Assembly: GCA_030247855.1 (NCBI GenBank)
Contig: JAPDRN010000056.1
Location: forward strand, 62,001 to 126,000
From: Knufia peltigerae
Taxonomy: Eukaryota; Ascomycota; Eurotiomycetes; Chaetothyriales; Trichomeriaceae
Length of the DNA stretch: 64,000 nt
Reading direction: 5' to 3'
The notes beneath the pieces are model-generated. The model did no database searches and was not told the origin of the DNA. It saw only the letters and a list, made by a program, of their open reading frames with translations. This document shows positions 50,318 through 58,917 of the stretch, in pieces (position 1 is the stretch's first letter; every line of letters begins with the position of its first letter). The translations under genes were made by a program, and so were the position numbers.

Positions 50318-51313
50318 TCAACGCGCCTTCAGCGACTTCAGCAACGCCGTATTGAACTGCTTCGGATCCTGCACCTGCGGCGAATGGCCCAGTGTCGGGA
50401 ACTCGATCAGGGTCGAGCCTGCAATAGCCGCCGCTGCCGCCTTGCCCAGTACCGGGTAATTGCCCAACGTGGCCTTCAGTTCGGGCGATGCCTGGTCACG
50501 ACCGATCGCTGTCCGGTCCTTCTGGCCGATGAACAACGTGGTCGGTACCTGCAGATTCTTCAGTTCATGGACTACCGGTTGGTTGAACACCATGTCCGAG
50601 GTCAACGCCTGGCTCCAGGCGACCTGCTGCTTGCCCGGGCCCTCGTACATGCCCGACTGCATGCGCGCCCACGGTTCGTACGCCGGCTTCCACTTGCCGT
50701 CGTAGTACACGTCCAGCTGGTAGCGGCGGATGCTGTCATAGCTGATGTTCATTTCGCCGGCATACCACGCGTCCACGCTGCGCCAGGGCACGCCCAGCGC
50801 CTTCCAGTCTTCCAGCCCGATCGGATTGACCAGCGACAGACTGCGCAGCTCCTGCGGATACATCAGCGCATAGCGGATGGCCAGCATGCCGCCCATCGAA
50901 TGACCGACTACATGCACCGGCACGTCACCCAGCTGCAGCTGCTGCAGCAGCGCATGGGTATTGTCGGCAAGCTGCCCGAAGGAATACTGGTAGCGCTCGG
51001 GCTTGCTCGATTTGCAGAAGCCCACCTGGTCCGGCGCGATCACCCGGTAGCCAGCAGCCACCAGCGGCTTGATCGTCTCCTTCCAGGTCGCTGCGCAGAA
51101 GTTCTTGCCATGCAGCAGCACCACCACGCCGATCGGCCTCTTCTTCGGCGCGACATCCAGATAGGCCATTTCCAGCGGCTGGCGCTGCGATTCCAGCGCA
51201 AAGGTCTTCACCGGATAGCCGTAATCGAACCCCTCCAGCCGCGGCCCATAGGCTGGCGCAGCGAGAGCGGACAACGGAACGCAGGCAAGCAGGGCGGCGG
51301 CGATCACGCGCAT
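50318..51313 (-). CDS. Exported alpha/beta hydrolase
   Basis: A 331-residue protein with a signal peptide (about 1-18, ending ALAAP) and an alpha/beta hydrolase fold: oxyanion HGKNFCAATW, nucleophile elbow GHSMGG, an acid in IGQKDRT and the His in LGHSPQVQDP. It should act in the periplasm or outside the cell. Related proteins are annotated as esterases or peptidases of unknown substrate. The gene stands alone between REP elements. Confidence 0.85.
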   Translation of the reverse strand: MRVIAAALLACVPLSALAAPAYGPRLEGFDYGYPVKTFALESQRQPLEMAYLDVAPKKRPIGVVVLLHGKNFCAATWKETIKPLVAAGYRVIAPDQVGFCKSSKPERYQYSFGQLADNTHALLQQLQLGDVPVHVVGHSMGGMLAIRYALMYPQELRSLSLVNPIGLEDWKALGVPWRSVDAWYAGEMNISYDSIRRYQLDVYYDGKWKPAYEPWARMQSGMYEGPGKQQVAWSQALTSDMVFNQPVVHELKNLQVPTTLFIGQKDRTAIGRDQASPELKATLGNYPVLGKAAAAAIAGSTLIEFPTLGHSPQVQDPKQFNTALLKSLKAR

Positions 51314-51417
51314 GGGACATTCCGGGGCAGGGGATGCCCGAGCCTAACCGGAAAACGGTGACGGTGTTGTCCGATAAGGAAACACCCTGCAGAGCCAGGG
51401 CGATGCCCGGCCCTGCA

Positions 51418-51444
51418 GTAGAGCCAGGCCATGCCTGGCTGCGC
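51418..51444 (+). repeat. SMAG-type REP palindrome
   Basis: GTAGAGCCAGGCC-ATGCCTGGCTGCGC lies just past the sdaA 3' end. A related degenerate copy (GCAGAGCCAGGGCGATGCCC) directly precedes it at about 51389. Confidence 0.7.
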
Positions 51445-51450
51445 CAATCA

Positions 51451-52892
51451 TCAGCACTCGATGACGTTCACCGCCAGCCCGCCGCGGCTGGTTTCCTTGT
51501 ACTTGTCCTGCATGTCGCGGCCGGTATCGCGCATGGTCTTGATGACCTTGTCCAGCGACACCTTGTGCTTGCCGTCGCCGCGCANNNNNNNNNNNNNNNN
51601 NNNNNNNNNNNNNNNNNNNNNNNNNNNNNNNNNNNNNNNNNNNNNNNNNNNNNNNNNNNNNNNNNNNNNNNNNNNNNNNNNNTCGCGTTGCGCTCGATGC
51701 ACGGAATCTGCACCAGGCCGCCGATCGGGTCGCAGGTCAAGCCCAGGTTGTGCTCCATGCCGATTTCCGCCGCGTTCTCGATCTGGCTCGGGTTGCCGCC
51801 GAGTGCCGCGACCAGGCCACCGGCGGCCATCGAACACGCAACGCCGACCTCACCCTGGCAGCCCACTTCGGCGCCGGAGATCGAGGCATTTTCCTTGTAC
51901 AGGATGCCGATCGCCGCCGAGGTCAGCAGGAAGTCGAACACCCGCTGTTCGTTCGCGCCCGGGCAGAAACGGTCGAAGTAATGCAGCACCGCCGGCAGTA
52001 CACCCGCCGCGCCGTTGGTGGGCGCGGTGACCACGCGGCCACCGGCAGCGTTTTCTTCATTCACGGCCAGCGCATACAGGTTGACCCAGTCCAGCGTGGT
52101 CAGCGGATCGCGCATCGCCGCTTCCGGCTTCGACGACAGTTCGCGGTACAGCGCCGGTGCGCGGCGGCCCACTTTCAGGCCACCCGGCAGCACGCCTTCC
52201 TCACGGATGCCGCGCGCCACGCAGGCCTGCATCGCGCTCCAGATCTCGCGCAGGTTGTCGCGGATCTCGTCCTCGCTGCGCCAGCACTTCTCGTTCTCGA
52301 ACATCAACTGGGCGATGCTCAGGCCACTGCGCGCGGTCTGCGCCAGCAGCTCGTCGCCGCTCTTGAACGGGTAGGGCAGTGGCGTTTCGTCAGGCACGAT
52401 ACGGTCATCGGCCGCATCGTCCTGGTTGACCACAAAGCCACCACCGACCGAGTAGTAATCGCGGGTGGCCAGTACTTCGTCATCAGCGTTGTACGCAGTG
52501 AAGCGCATGCCGTTGGTGTGGTAGGGCAGCTTCTGCCGCTTGTTCAGGCCGAGGTCGCGCTTTTCGTCGAAGGCGATCTCGTGCTGGCCCATCAGTACGA
52601 TCCGCTTGCTGCCGCGGATGCGCTCCAGCGTGGAGGGGATGATGTCCGGATCGATCAGGTTCGGACGCTGCCCTTCCAGGCCAAGCAGGATCGCCTTGTC
52701 GGTGCCGTGGCCGCGACCGGTCAGTGCCAGCGAGCCGTACACATCGGCACGGATGCGCGCAACCTCCGCAAGCTTGCCCGGGTCGAGCAGCCAGCGATGG
52801 ATGAAGCGCTCGGCGGCCCTCATCGGCCCGACGGTGTGCGAGGAGCTCGGGCCAATGCCGATCTTGAAAACGTCGAACGTGCTGACAGCCAT
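51451..52892 (-). CDS. sdaA: L-serine dehydratase SdaA, interrupted by an assembly gap
   Basis: SdaA is a [4Fe-4S] enzyme that deaminates L-serine to pyruvate. The N-terminal 403 residues (start ATG 52892, FKIGIGPSSSHTVGPMRAAERF) and the last 43 residues (GDGKHKVSLDKVIKTMRDTG and on to VNVIEC, stop at 51451-51453) are both clear but lie in different frames. They are separated by 98 N at 51585-51682. In the family only about 15-20 residues separate these blocks, so the true gap is nearer 45-60 bases and the gene is probably intact. Confidence 0.9.
51585..51682. other. Run of 98 undetermined bases (scaffold gap)
   Basis: All bases are N. The run sits inside sdaA and its length is incompatible with the reading frame on both sides, so it is a nominal gap size. 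Confidence 0.99.
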
Positions 52893-52993
52893 GGTTGCCG
52901 TACTGCGGGTACCGGGAGAGACCGCTATTCTAGCGGTTCACGCCGCACTTCCATGACTGCGGCGCAGCATTTCCGCCAAGGGAGCAAACCGCG

Positions 52994-53224
52994 GTGTTGA
53001 CCCTGTTCCAGCGTGACGACTGCCATCTGTGTGACATGGCCCTGGCCGAGCTGGCCAAGGCGCGGGCGCCCGAGTTCGAATCGGTGTTCCTGGATGACCA
53101 GCCGGCGCTGGAGGCGCGCTATGGGGCGCGGGTGCCGGTGCTGCGTGATGAGGCCGGAGGACGGGAGCTGGACTGGCCGTTCGATGCGGCTGCGGTGCAG
53201 GCCTGGCTGGCCGCCGGTCGGTAG
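52994..53224 (+). CDS. Glutaredoxin-like small thioredoxin-fold protein
   Basis: A 76-residue protein of the glutaredoxin-like (DUF836/thioredoxin-like) type. It has the redox motif CHLC at residues 10-13 (LFQRDDCHLCDMAL), the cis-Pro segment RVPVLRDE and a C-terminal helix. GGGAG about nine bases before GTG 52994 supports this start. The stop codon TAG is formed by the GTAG end of the REP element that begins at 53221. Confidence 0.82.
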   Translation: MLTLFQRDDCHLCDMALAELAKARAPEFESVFLDDQPALEARYGARVPVLRDEAGGRELDWPFDAAAVQAWLAAGR

Positions 53225-53286
53225 TGCCGGCCGCTGGCCGGCAGTTGCCTGGATCCATGTGGTTGCCGGCCAGCGGCCGGCACTAC
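53221..53286. repeat. SMAG REP dimer overlapping the glutaredoxin-like stop codon
   Basis: Two 23-base units (GTAGTGCCGGCCGCTGGC.. at 53221 and its inverse ending CACTAC at 53286) are perfect inverses, separated by about 20 bases. The element supplies the gene's TAG stop, so transcription of the gene runs into this hairpin. Confidence 0.88.
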
Positions 53287-53320
53287 CGGAGATGGCCGGG
53301 GCTGTGCCCCGGCACGTTGC

Positions 53321-53893
53321 TTATTTCGCGTCGAACTTCACGATCGTGCTGATCGCGGTTTCGTCGGGGATGGTCTTGGTATCGGCCCAGTCGCCGCCGC
53401 CGACACCGAAGTCCAGGCGCTTGACCGTGGCCTTGCCGGTCAGCACCGGCTGCGCGCCGGGCTTCCAGGTGAAAGTAAAGGTGACCGGCTTGCTCACGCC
53501 GCGCAGTTCCAGCGTGCCATCGGCGGCGAACTGGTCGTTGCCGAGCGCGCGGAAACCCTTGGCGGTGTAGCGCGCGGTAGCGAACTTGCCGACGTTGAAG
53601 AAGTCCGCGCCCTGCAGGGTGGAGTCGCGGTCGCTGTTGCCGCTCTTGGCGCCGGCCAACGGAATCACCACGTCCAGCGAACCTGCGGACGGATTGGCCG
53701 GGTCGAAGCTGAGCTTGGTGGCAAAGCCCGGGAAGTTGCCAGTGAACACTTCACCGTCGTACTTGGTGGCAAAGGCCAGGAACGAACCGGCACCTGGGGC
53801 CTGCGCGTAATCGGCGGCGAGCACCGGTGCGGCGGCCAGCATGCCGGCAAGGGCGGCAGCCACGGCGGCCGGGGTGGTCAGTTTCAGATTCAT
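53321..53893 (-). CDS. YceI family periplasmic protein
   Basis: A 190-residue protein with a signal peptide (about 1-26, ending VLAAD) and a YceI lipocalin-like barrel (TKYDGEVFTGNFPGF, ADFFNVGKFATARYTAKGF, GTLELRGVSKPVTFTFTW, VKRLDFGVGGGDWADTKTI). YceI proteins bind isoprenoid chains such as polyprenyl quinones. It is the third gene of a yceI-cytochrome b561-yceI operon, 3 bases after the cytochrome gene. Confidence 0.9.
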   Translation of the reverse strand: MNLKLTTPAAVAAALAGMLAAAPVLAADYAQAPGAGSFLAFATKYDGEVFTGNFPGFATKLSFDPANPSAGSLDVVIPLAGAKSGNSDRDSTLQGADFFNVGKFATARYTAKGFRALGNDQFAADGTLELRGVSKPVTFTFTWKPGAQPVLTGKATVKRLDFGVGGGDWADTKTIPDETAISTIVKFDAK

Positions 53894-53896
53894 CGG

Positions 53897-54469
53897 TCAG
53901 TCCTTCTGGGGAGAGGCGAGCCAGCCACGCGGCAACATCCGGGACAGGGTGGCATCGCGCTGGAACAGGTGGTGGTAGAAGGCAGCGCCGGCATGGGCCA
54001 GCACTACCGCGATCAGCAGCCAGAAGCCGTATTCGTGCAACGCATGGGAAACCGCCACGACCTGCGGGTCCGGCCCGCTCAGCTTGGGCACATCGGCCAG
54101 ACCGAACCAGCGGAACGGACGCAGGCCGCTGGCCGAGTCGTACAGCCAGCCCGACAACGGGATGGCGAACATCAGCACATACAGCAGCACATGGGTGGCG
54201 CTGGCGATGCGTTCCTGCCAGCCCGGCACGCCCGGTACCGGCTTGGGGGCACCGGCATACAGGCGCCAACCCAGGCGCAGCACCACCAGTGCCAGCACGG
54301 TGATGCCGATCGACTTGTGCGCGGTATAGACCCAGAAGTACTTGGGCGTCTTCGGCAGCTCGCCCATGGTCAGGCCAACGATGCCCAGGGCGAGAATCAG
54401 CAGTGCGATCAGCCAGTGCAGGGTCTGGCTGACACTCCCCCAGGCGGCAGGGGTGTTCTTGGCGGTCAT
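53897..54469 (-). CDS. Cytochrome b561 family membrane protein
   Basis: A 190-residue inner-membrane dihaem cytochrome with four helices. Haem-ligand candidate His residues are in TLHWLIALL, YTAHKSIGI and the C-terminal SHALHEYGFWLLIAVVLAHAGAAF. It likely moves electrons between quinol and a periplasmic acceptor. Genes on both sides encode YceI proteins, and the start overlaps the upstream yceI stop (ATGA), so the three form an operon. Confidence 0.9.
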   Translation of the reverse strand: MTAKNTPAAWGSVSQTLHWLIALLILALGIVGLTMGELPKTPKYFWVYTAHKSIGITVLALVVLRLGWRLYAGAPKPVPGVPGWQERIASATHVLLYVLMFAIPLSGWLYDSASGLRPFRWFGLADVPKLSGPDPQVVAVSHALHEYGFWLLIAVVLAHAGAAFYHHLFQRDATLSRMLPRGWLASPQKD

Positions 54470-55110
54470 GAAGGGTCCTTGGTGGCCGTCTGGCTGTCGG
54501 AGTGGGGTTGGGGCGTGGGAGTTCCCGCACGGTCGCTGCGGTCGAGCGTGGCTTCAGCCTCGATCCGCACCTGCACCGCATCACCGATCACGCCCGGCCA
54601 GGCGGTGATGCCGAAGGCACGCCGGCTCAGCGTGGTGGTGGCGGAGAAGCCGGCCGTACGCCGGAAGGGCGGCAGCGGATAGCGCTTGATCTGGTTCAAG
54701 GTCACTTCCAGCGTGACCTCCTGGCTGACCCCGCGCAGGGTCAGCGTGCCGGTCACATGGGCATGTGTGGCGTCGATCGGTTCGACATGGCGGGAGACGA
54801 AGCGGGCGGTGGGGAAGCGTTCGCCATCGAGCAGGCTGCGCGCCAGGGTTGCCTGGTTCCACTTGGCATCACCAAGGTCCAATCGCGACACCGGAATCTC
54901 GACGTCCAGTGTCGCATCGCGCCAGTTGTCGCTATCGAACTGCAGTTGGCCCTGGCTTCCGGAGATCGTACCCAGCGCCTGCGAGTAGCCGGCATGGTCG
55001 ATCGCGAACAGCACCCGGGTGTGAACCGGATCGATGCGGTAGGCATCGTTGCCTGCCCAGGCGGGGGCGACGGCAAGCAGCATCGGCAGCAGGGCCAGGC
55101 GGAGGCGCAT
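54466..55110 (-). CDS. YceI family periplasmic protein, first gene of the cytochrome b561 operon
   Basis: A 214-residue protein with a signal peptide (about 1-20, ending PAWAGN) and a YceI barrel (YRIDPVHTRVLFAIDHAGYSQALGTISG, SLLDGERFPTARFVSR, GTLTLRGVSQEVTLEVTL, LSRRAFGITAWPGVIGD), plus a Thr/Ser-rich tail. ATG 55110 begins the signal peptide, but the in-frame ATG 55146 has the better AAGGG ribosome site, so 12 extra residues are possible. It overlaps the cytochrome gene by 4 bases. Confidence 0.88.
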   Translation of the reverse strand: MRLRLALLPMLLAVAPAWAGNDAYRIDPVHTRVLFAIDHAGYSQALGTISGSQGQLQFDSDNWRDATLDVEIPVSRLDLGDAKWNQATLARSLLDGERFPTARFVSRHVEPIDATHAHVTGTLTLRGVSQEVTLEVTLNQIKRYPLPPFRRTAGFSATTTLSRRAFGITAWPGVIGDAVQVRIEAEATLDRSDRAGTPTPQPHSDSQTATKDPS

Positions 55111-55275
55111 CGGCGGTGGACTCGGGGAAAATGACTGTTCGATCATACCCATAGCCCTTGCGCAACGCTGTGTGCACGGCTGCAACAGTTCGTGGTGCCG
55201 ATGTGGCCGGAAACAGGCTGTTGCAGCGATGGCTGCAGCCCTGTGTGACAATCGGCACAGGACAGGGGGTTCAGG

Positions 55276-58200
55276 ATGACGAGCGGCTGGCGCCGGTGGT
55301 GCCAAGGCATTGCAGGAGCAGGTCTGGTGCTGTTGGCGCTTTCCGCTGCAGCCGCGACCTTGGACATGGCCGGTGAAACACCGCGCCTGCGCCGTTTCGG
55401 CGCGGCCGAGGGCTTGCCCTCGCGCATGGTGGTCGCGCTGGCCGAAGACCGCCAGGGCCGTGTGTGGGCGGCCACCGACGGCGGCTTGGCCCGCTATGAC
55501 GGTGGTGAACTGCGGGTGTGGCAGCACGACCCGGCACAACCGGATTCGCTGCCCGGCAACGAGATCGAAACCCTGCTGGTCGACCCGCTCGACCGGGTAT
55601 GGGTCGGCATCAACGGCAAGGGACTGGCCCGCCTGGATGCCGACCGCGAACGCTTCAAGACCTTCGAATCCGTCACCGAAGGGTGCCAGGGACAGTTCTG
55701 GACCCTGGCCTATGCCGAGGATGCGCTATGGGTCGGCAGCAGCAGCCATGGGGTCTGCCGCTTCGGCGAAGATGGCTCGTTACGCCATTTCCAGCATGAT
55801 CCGGCGCAGCCTGGCGGTCTGCCGAGCGACACCGTCTTCAGCAGTCTGGTTGATGCGCAGGGCCGGCTGTGGGTGGGAACCGAAGCCGGTGTGGCGCGCT
55901 GGAACGGCCAGTCCTTCGAAGCCGTGGCACCGCGCGAACTAGGGGCGGTCAGTGTGTTGCGGCTGAGCCGCGATGCCGATGGCGCAATATGGGTCGGCAC
56001 ACAGAACGACGGCCTGTATCGCATCGATGCGCAGGATCGGGTGACGCGACCGGCCTGGGCCGACAGTGCCCGCCTGCGCTCGGCACTGGTCCTGGCCGAC
56101 AGCCACGGAGGCTATTGGGCGGGAACCTCCGACGGCCTGCTGCGCGGTGACGGCCAGGTGCTGCGCAAGCTGGAAGGCGACCGTGGCAGTGGCTTCCTGA
56201 CCGGCCATAGCGGCGTGCTGGACCTGCTGCAGGATCATGAGGGAGGGCTCTGGGTAGCACTGTTGACCCAGGGCCTGGCCTACCTTCCACCAGACTGGCG
56301 GCGCTTTTCGACCTGGTACCAGGCCGATGGCAAGCCGCTGGACAGCCAGTACCTGCTGAGTGCTGCCAGCGACGGTCGCAGCTACTACGTCGGTTCTGCC
56401 CACGGTGTCTACCAGATCGATGCACAGGGGACGTTGAGCCTGCTGGCCAGTGACCGCGAGCTGGGCGGCGGCGCAGTGTGGTCGGTGCTGCCACGTCCCG
56501 ATGGGCGGCTGTGGCTGGGCCGCGCGGGACGCATCAGCGTCTACGACCCGGCCACCCGTGCGCTGCGCGACTGGCGCATCGGCGGCGGCTCCGACCTGCG
56601 GCAGCGCATCGATCTGATGCGACAGGCGCCTGATGGCACGGTCTGGGTGTCGGTGATGAATCTGGGCTTGCAGCAGCGCAGTGCCGAGGGCCGCCTGTTG
56701 CGCAGTTTCGATGGCGCTACGCTGCGTGGTGACACCGATGCACCGGTCGAACAGATCCGCTTCGATGCCACGGGGCGGGCCTGGGTGATGGGGGAAACTG
56801 GCATTCTGCGCGAGCAGGGTGATCGCTTCGAAGCGGTGCCGGGGGTTTCCAGCGGCCCGATCTACGATCTGGTATGGATTGATCCCCGGCAGATGTGGGT
56901 CGCACGCCAGGGCGCATTTGAACGCTACCAGTGGGATGGCCTCAGCCTGCGCTTGATCCAGCGCGTCGATGCCAGTGCCGGCGTGCCGCCGGTCAGTATG
57001 GGGGGGCTGGCTCTGGCCCGGAACGGCCAGTTGTGGGCAACGACACCCCGCGGCCTGCTGCGCTGGGATCCGAAACAGCGTCGCCTGCAGATCTTCAATG
57101 AGCGTGACGGTCTGCTCGATGCCGAGTTCACCGGACGCCCGCCGGCGATCGATGCCGATGGCCGGGTGCTGGCCGTCACCCAGACCGGCATGGTGGGCTT
57201 CGATCCGAATGCCGCCGACACCGAACTGCCGCCGTCGCAGCTGGTGATCGCGCAGGTACGCGTCCGTCGCGATGATGCGCGCGGCTGGCAGCCCTTGCCG
57301 ACCTCCGGCCTGCTGTTGCTGGGGCCTGATGACCGCGACCTGCAGATCGATGCGCGGTTGCTGTCCTACGCCAACCCGCAGGGCAACCGCTACCGGTTCC
57401 GCGTGGAGGGCTACGACCAGAACTGGGTGGAACAGGGCGGGGATGGCCAGCGCACGTTGTCGCGGCTGCCGCCCGGGGCTTATTTGATCGAGGTGCAGGC
57501 CGCATCGGCCAGTGGCCCGTGGACGCCCTCGCAGCAGTTGCACATCAAGGTATTGCCGCCCTGGTGGCGCAGCGGCATGGCGATCTTCGGCTATGTGATG
57601 CTGGGCTCGCTGTTGCTGTTGGCACTGCTGTGGTCGATCCGCAGGCGGCTGCGGCGGCGCCAGCAGTGGCAGTTGACGGTGCACAAGCAGCAGATCGCCG
57701 AGCAGGCGTCGCAGGCCAAGAGCCGCTTCCTGGCGACCCTGGGCCACGAAGTGCGCACGCCGATGACCGGCGTACTGGGCATGAGCGAGCTGCTGCTGGC
57801 CACCGAACTGGACCCGGTGCAGCGCAGCTATGCCGGCTCGATCCAGCAGGCCGGCAGCCATCTGCTGCGGCTGGTCAACGACGCGTTGGACCTGGCACGG
57901 ATCGAGGCCGGACGACTTGAGCTGGACATCCGGCCGTTTGACCTGGGCGGGCTGCTGGACCAGGTGCAGGCGCTGATGCAGCCGATGGCACAACAGCGCA
58001 GGCTGGCGTTCCAGCGCGGGGATGCACTGCCAGGCCCGATCTGCGTCAGTGGCGATGAGATGCGTGTCCGCCAGATCCTGCTGAACCTGCTGGGCAACGC
58101 GATCAAGTTCACCGAGCGCGGCCATGTCGGTCTGGCGGCGCGCCTGGACGACAACGGCGGCGCGGTGACCTTCGAGGTCAGCGACAGCGGGCCGGGCATC

Positions 58201-58821
58201 AATACCGAGCAGCAGCAGCGCCTGTTCCATCGCTTCGAACAGGCCGATGGCCCGCGTACCGCCTCGCGCTATGGTGGCAGCGGGCTGGGCCTGGCGATCT
58301 GCCAGGAACTGGCGGTGGCGATGGGTGGCCGCATCGATGTCGACAGCCAGCCGGGGCGTGGCGCACGTTTCGCCGTGCGGCTGCCGCTGCCATGGAGCCG
58401 GCAGCAGACCTCCAGCCCTGGCGAGGCAGTGTCGCCAACGCTGCCTGCACTGCGCATCCTGCTGGTCGAGGATGATGCAACCGTTGCCGAGGTCATTGCC
58501 GGCCTGCTGCGCAGCCGTGGCCATGAGGTGGTGCACGTGCTGCATGGACTGGGAGCGCTGTCGGAGATATCCACCGAGGGGTTTGATGTCGGTCTGCTCG
58601 ACCTCGACCTGCCGGCACTCGACGGCACCGCCATCGCCCGCCAGCTGCGCGCGATGGGCTACGAGTTGCCGTTGGTGGCGGTTACCGCGCGCTCGGATGC
58701 CTATGCCGAGACCCAGGTGCTTGCGGCCGGATTCGATGGTTTCCTGCGCAAGCCGGTGACCGGTGATCTGCTGGTGGCGGCCATTGCCCAGGCACGCAGC
58801 AAACGCCAGATCATCAGCTGA
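55276..58821 (+). CDS. Giant hybrid sensor histidine kinase with periplasmic propeller domains
   Basis: A 1181-residue protein with a signal sequence (about 1-27) and two-component propeller repeats (about 35-640, repeated GRVWAATDGGLARYDG and LWVGTEAGVARW). A Y_Y_Y domain follows (about 690-760, YRFRVEGYDQNWVEQG), then one membrane helix (about 770-792), HisKA with the phospho-His H824 (LGHEVRTPMTGVLGMSELLL), HATPase_c (LLNLLGNAIKF, DSGPGI, GGSGLGLAIC) and a C-terminal receiver (RILLVEDDATV, phospho-Asp D1109, RKPVTGD). Unlike Bacteroides hybrid systems it has no AraC output domain. A paralogue follows directly. Confidence 0.9.
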   Translation: MTSGWRRWCQGIAGAGLVLLALSAAAATLDMAGETPRLRRFGAAEGLPSRMVVALAEDRQGRVWAATDGGLARYDGGELRVWQHDPAQPDSLPGNEIETLLVDPLDRVWVGINGKGLARLDADRERFKTFESVTEGCQGQFWTLAYAEDALWVGSSSHGVCRFGEDGSLRHFQHDPAQPGGLPSDTVFSSLVDAQGRLWVGTEAGVARWNGQSFEAVAPRELGAVSVLRLSRDADGAIWVGTQNDGLYRIDAQDRVTRPAWADSARLRSALVLADSHGGYWAGTSDGLLRGDGQVLRKLEGDRGSGFLTGHSGVLDLLQDHEGGLWVALLTQGLAYLPPDWRRFSTWYQADGKPLDSQYLLSAASDGRSYYVGSAHGVYQIDAQGTLSLLASDRELGGGAVWSVLPRPDGRLWLGRAGRISVYDPATRALRDWRIGGGSDLRQRIDLMRQAPDGTVWVSVMNLGLQQRSAEGRLLRSFDGATLRGDTDAPVEQIRFDATGRAWVMGETGILREQGDRFEAVPGVSSGPIYDLVWIDPRQMWVARQGAFERYQWDGLSLRLIQRVDASAGVPPVSMGGLALARNGQLWATTPRGLLRWDPKQRRLQIFNERDGLLDAEFTGRPPAIDADGRVLAVTQTGMVGFDPNAADTELPPSQLVIAQVRVRRDDARGWQPLPTSGLLLLGPDDRDLQIDARLLSYANPQGNRYRFRVEGYDQNWVEQGGDGQRTLSRLPPGAYLIEVQAASASGPWTPSQQLHIKVLPPWWRSGMAIFGYVMLGSLLLLALLWSIRRRLRRRQQWQLTVHKQQIAEQASQAKSRFLATLGHEVRTPMTGVLGMSELLLATELDPVQRSYAGSIQQAGSHLLRLVNDALDLARIEAGRLELDIRPFDLGGLLDQVQALMQPMAQQRRLAFQRGDALPGPICVSGDEMRVRQILLNLLGNAIKFTERGHVGLAARLDDNGGAVTFEVSDSGPGINTEQQQRLFHRFEQADGPRTASRYGGSGLGLAICQELAVAMGGRIDVDSQPGRGARFAVRLPLPWSRQQTSSPGEAVSPTLPALRILLVEDDATVAEVIAGLLRSRGHEVVHVLHGLGALSEISTEGFDVGLLDLDLPALDGTAIARQLRAMGYELPLVAVTARSDAYAETQVLAAGFDGFLRKPVTGDLLVAAIAQARSKRQIIS

Positions 58822-58917
58822 GCACGGCATCTAGCGGCGTGAATCGCGCAACTTTCGGTTTACCATGCCGACGCCCACGGCGTGGGCATCATCAACAGCA
58901 GCGTGAGGAGGCCATCG

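Noticed and set aside
51468..52892. Frameshifted sdaA pseudogene
   Set aside because: The frame change falls at the 98-N run, whose length is nominal; both flanks match a normal SdaA.
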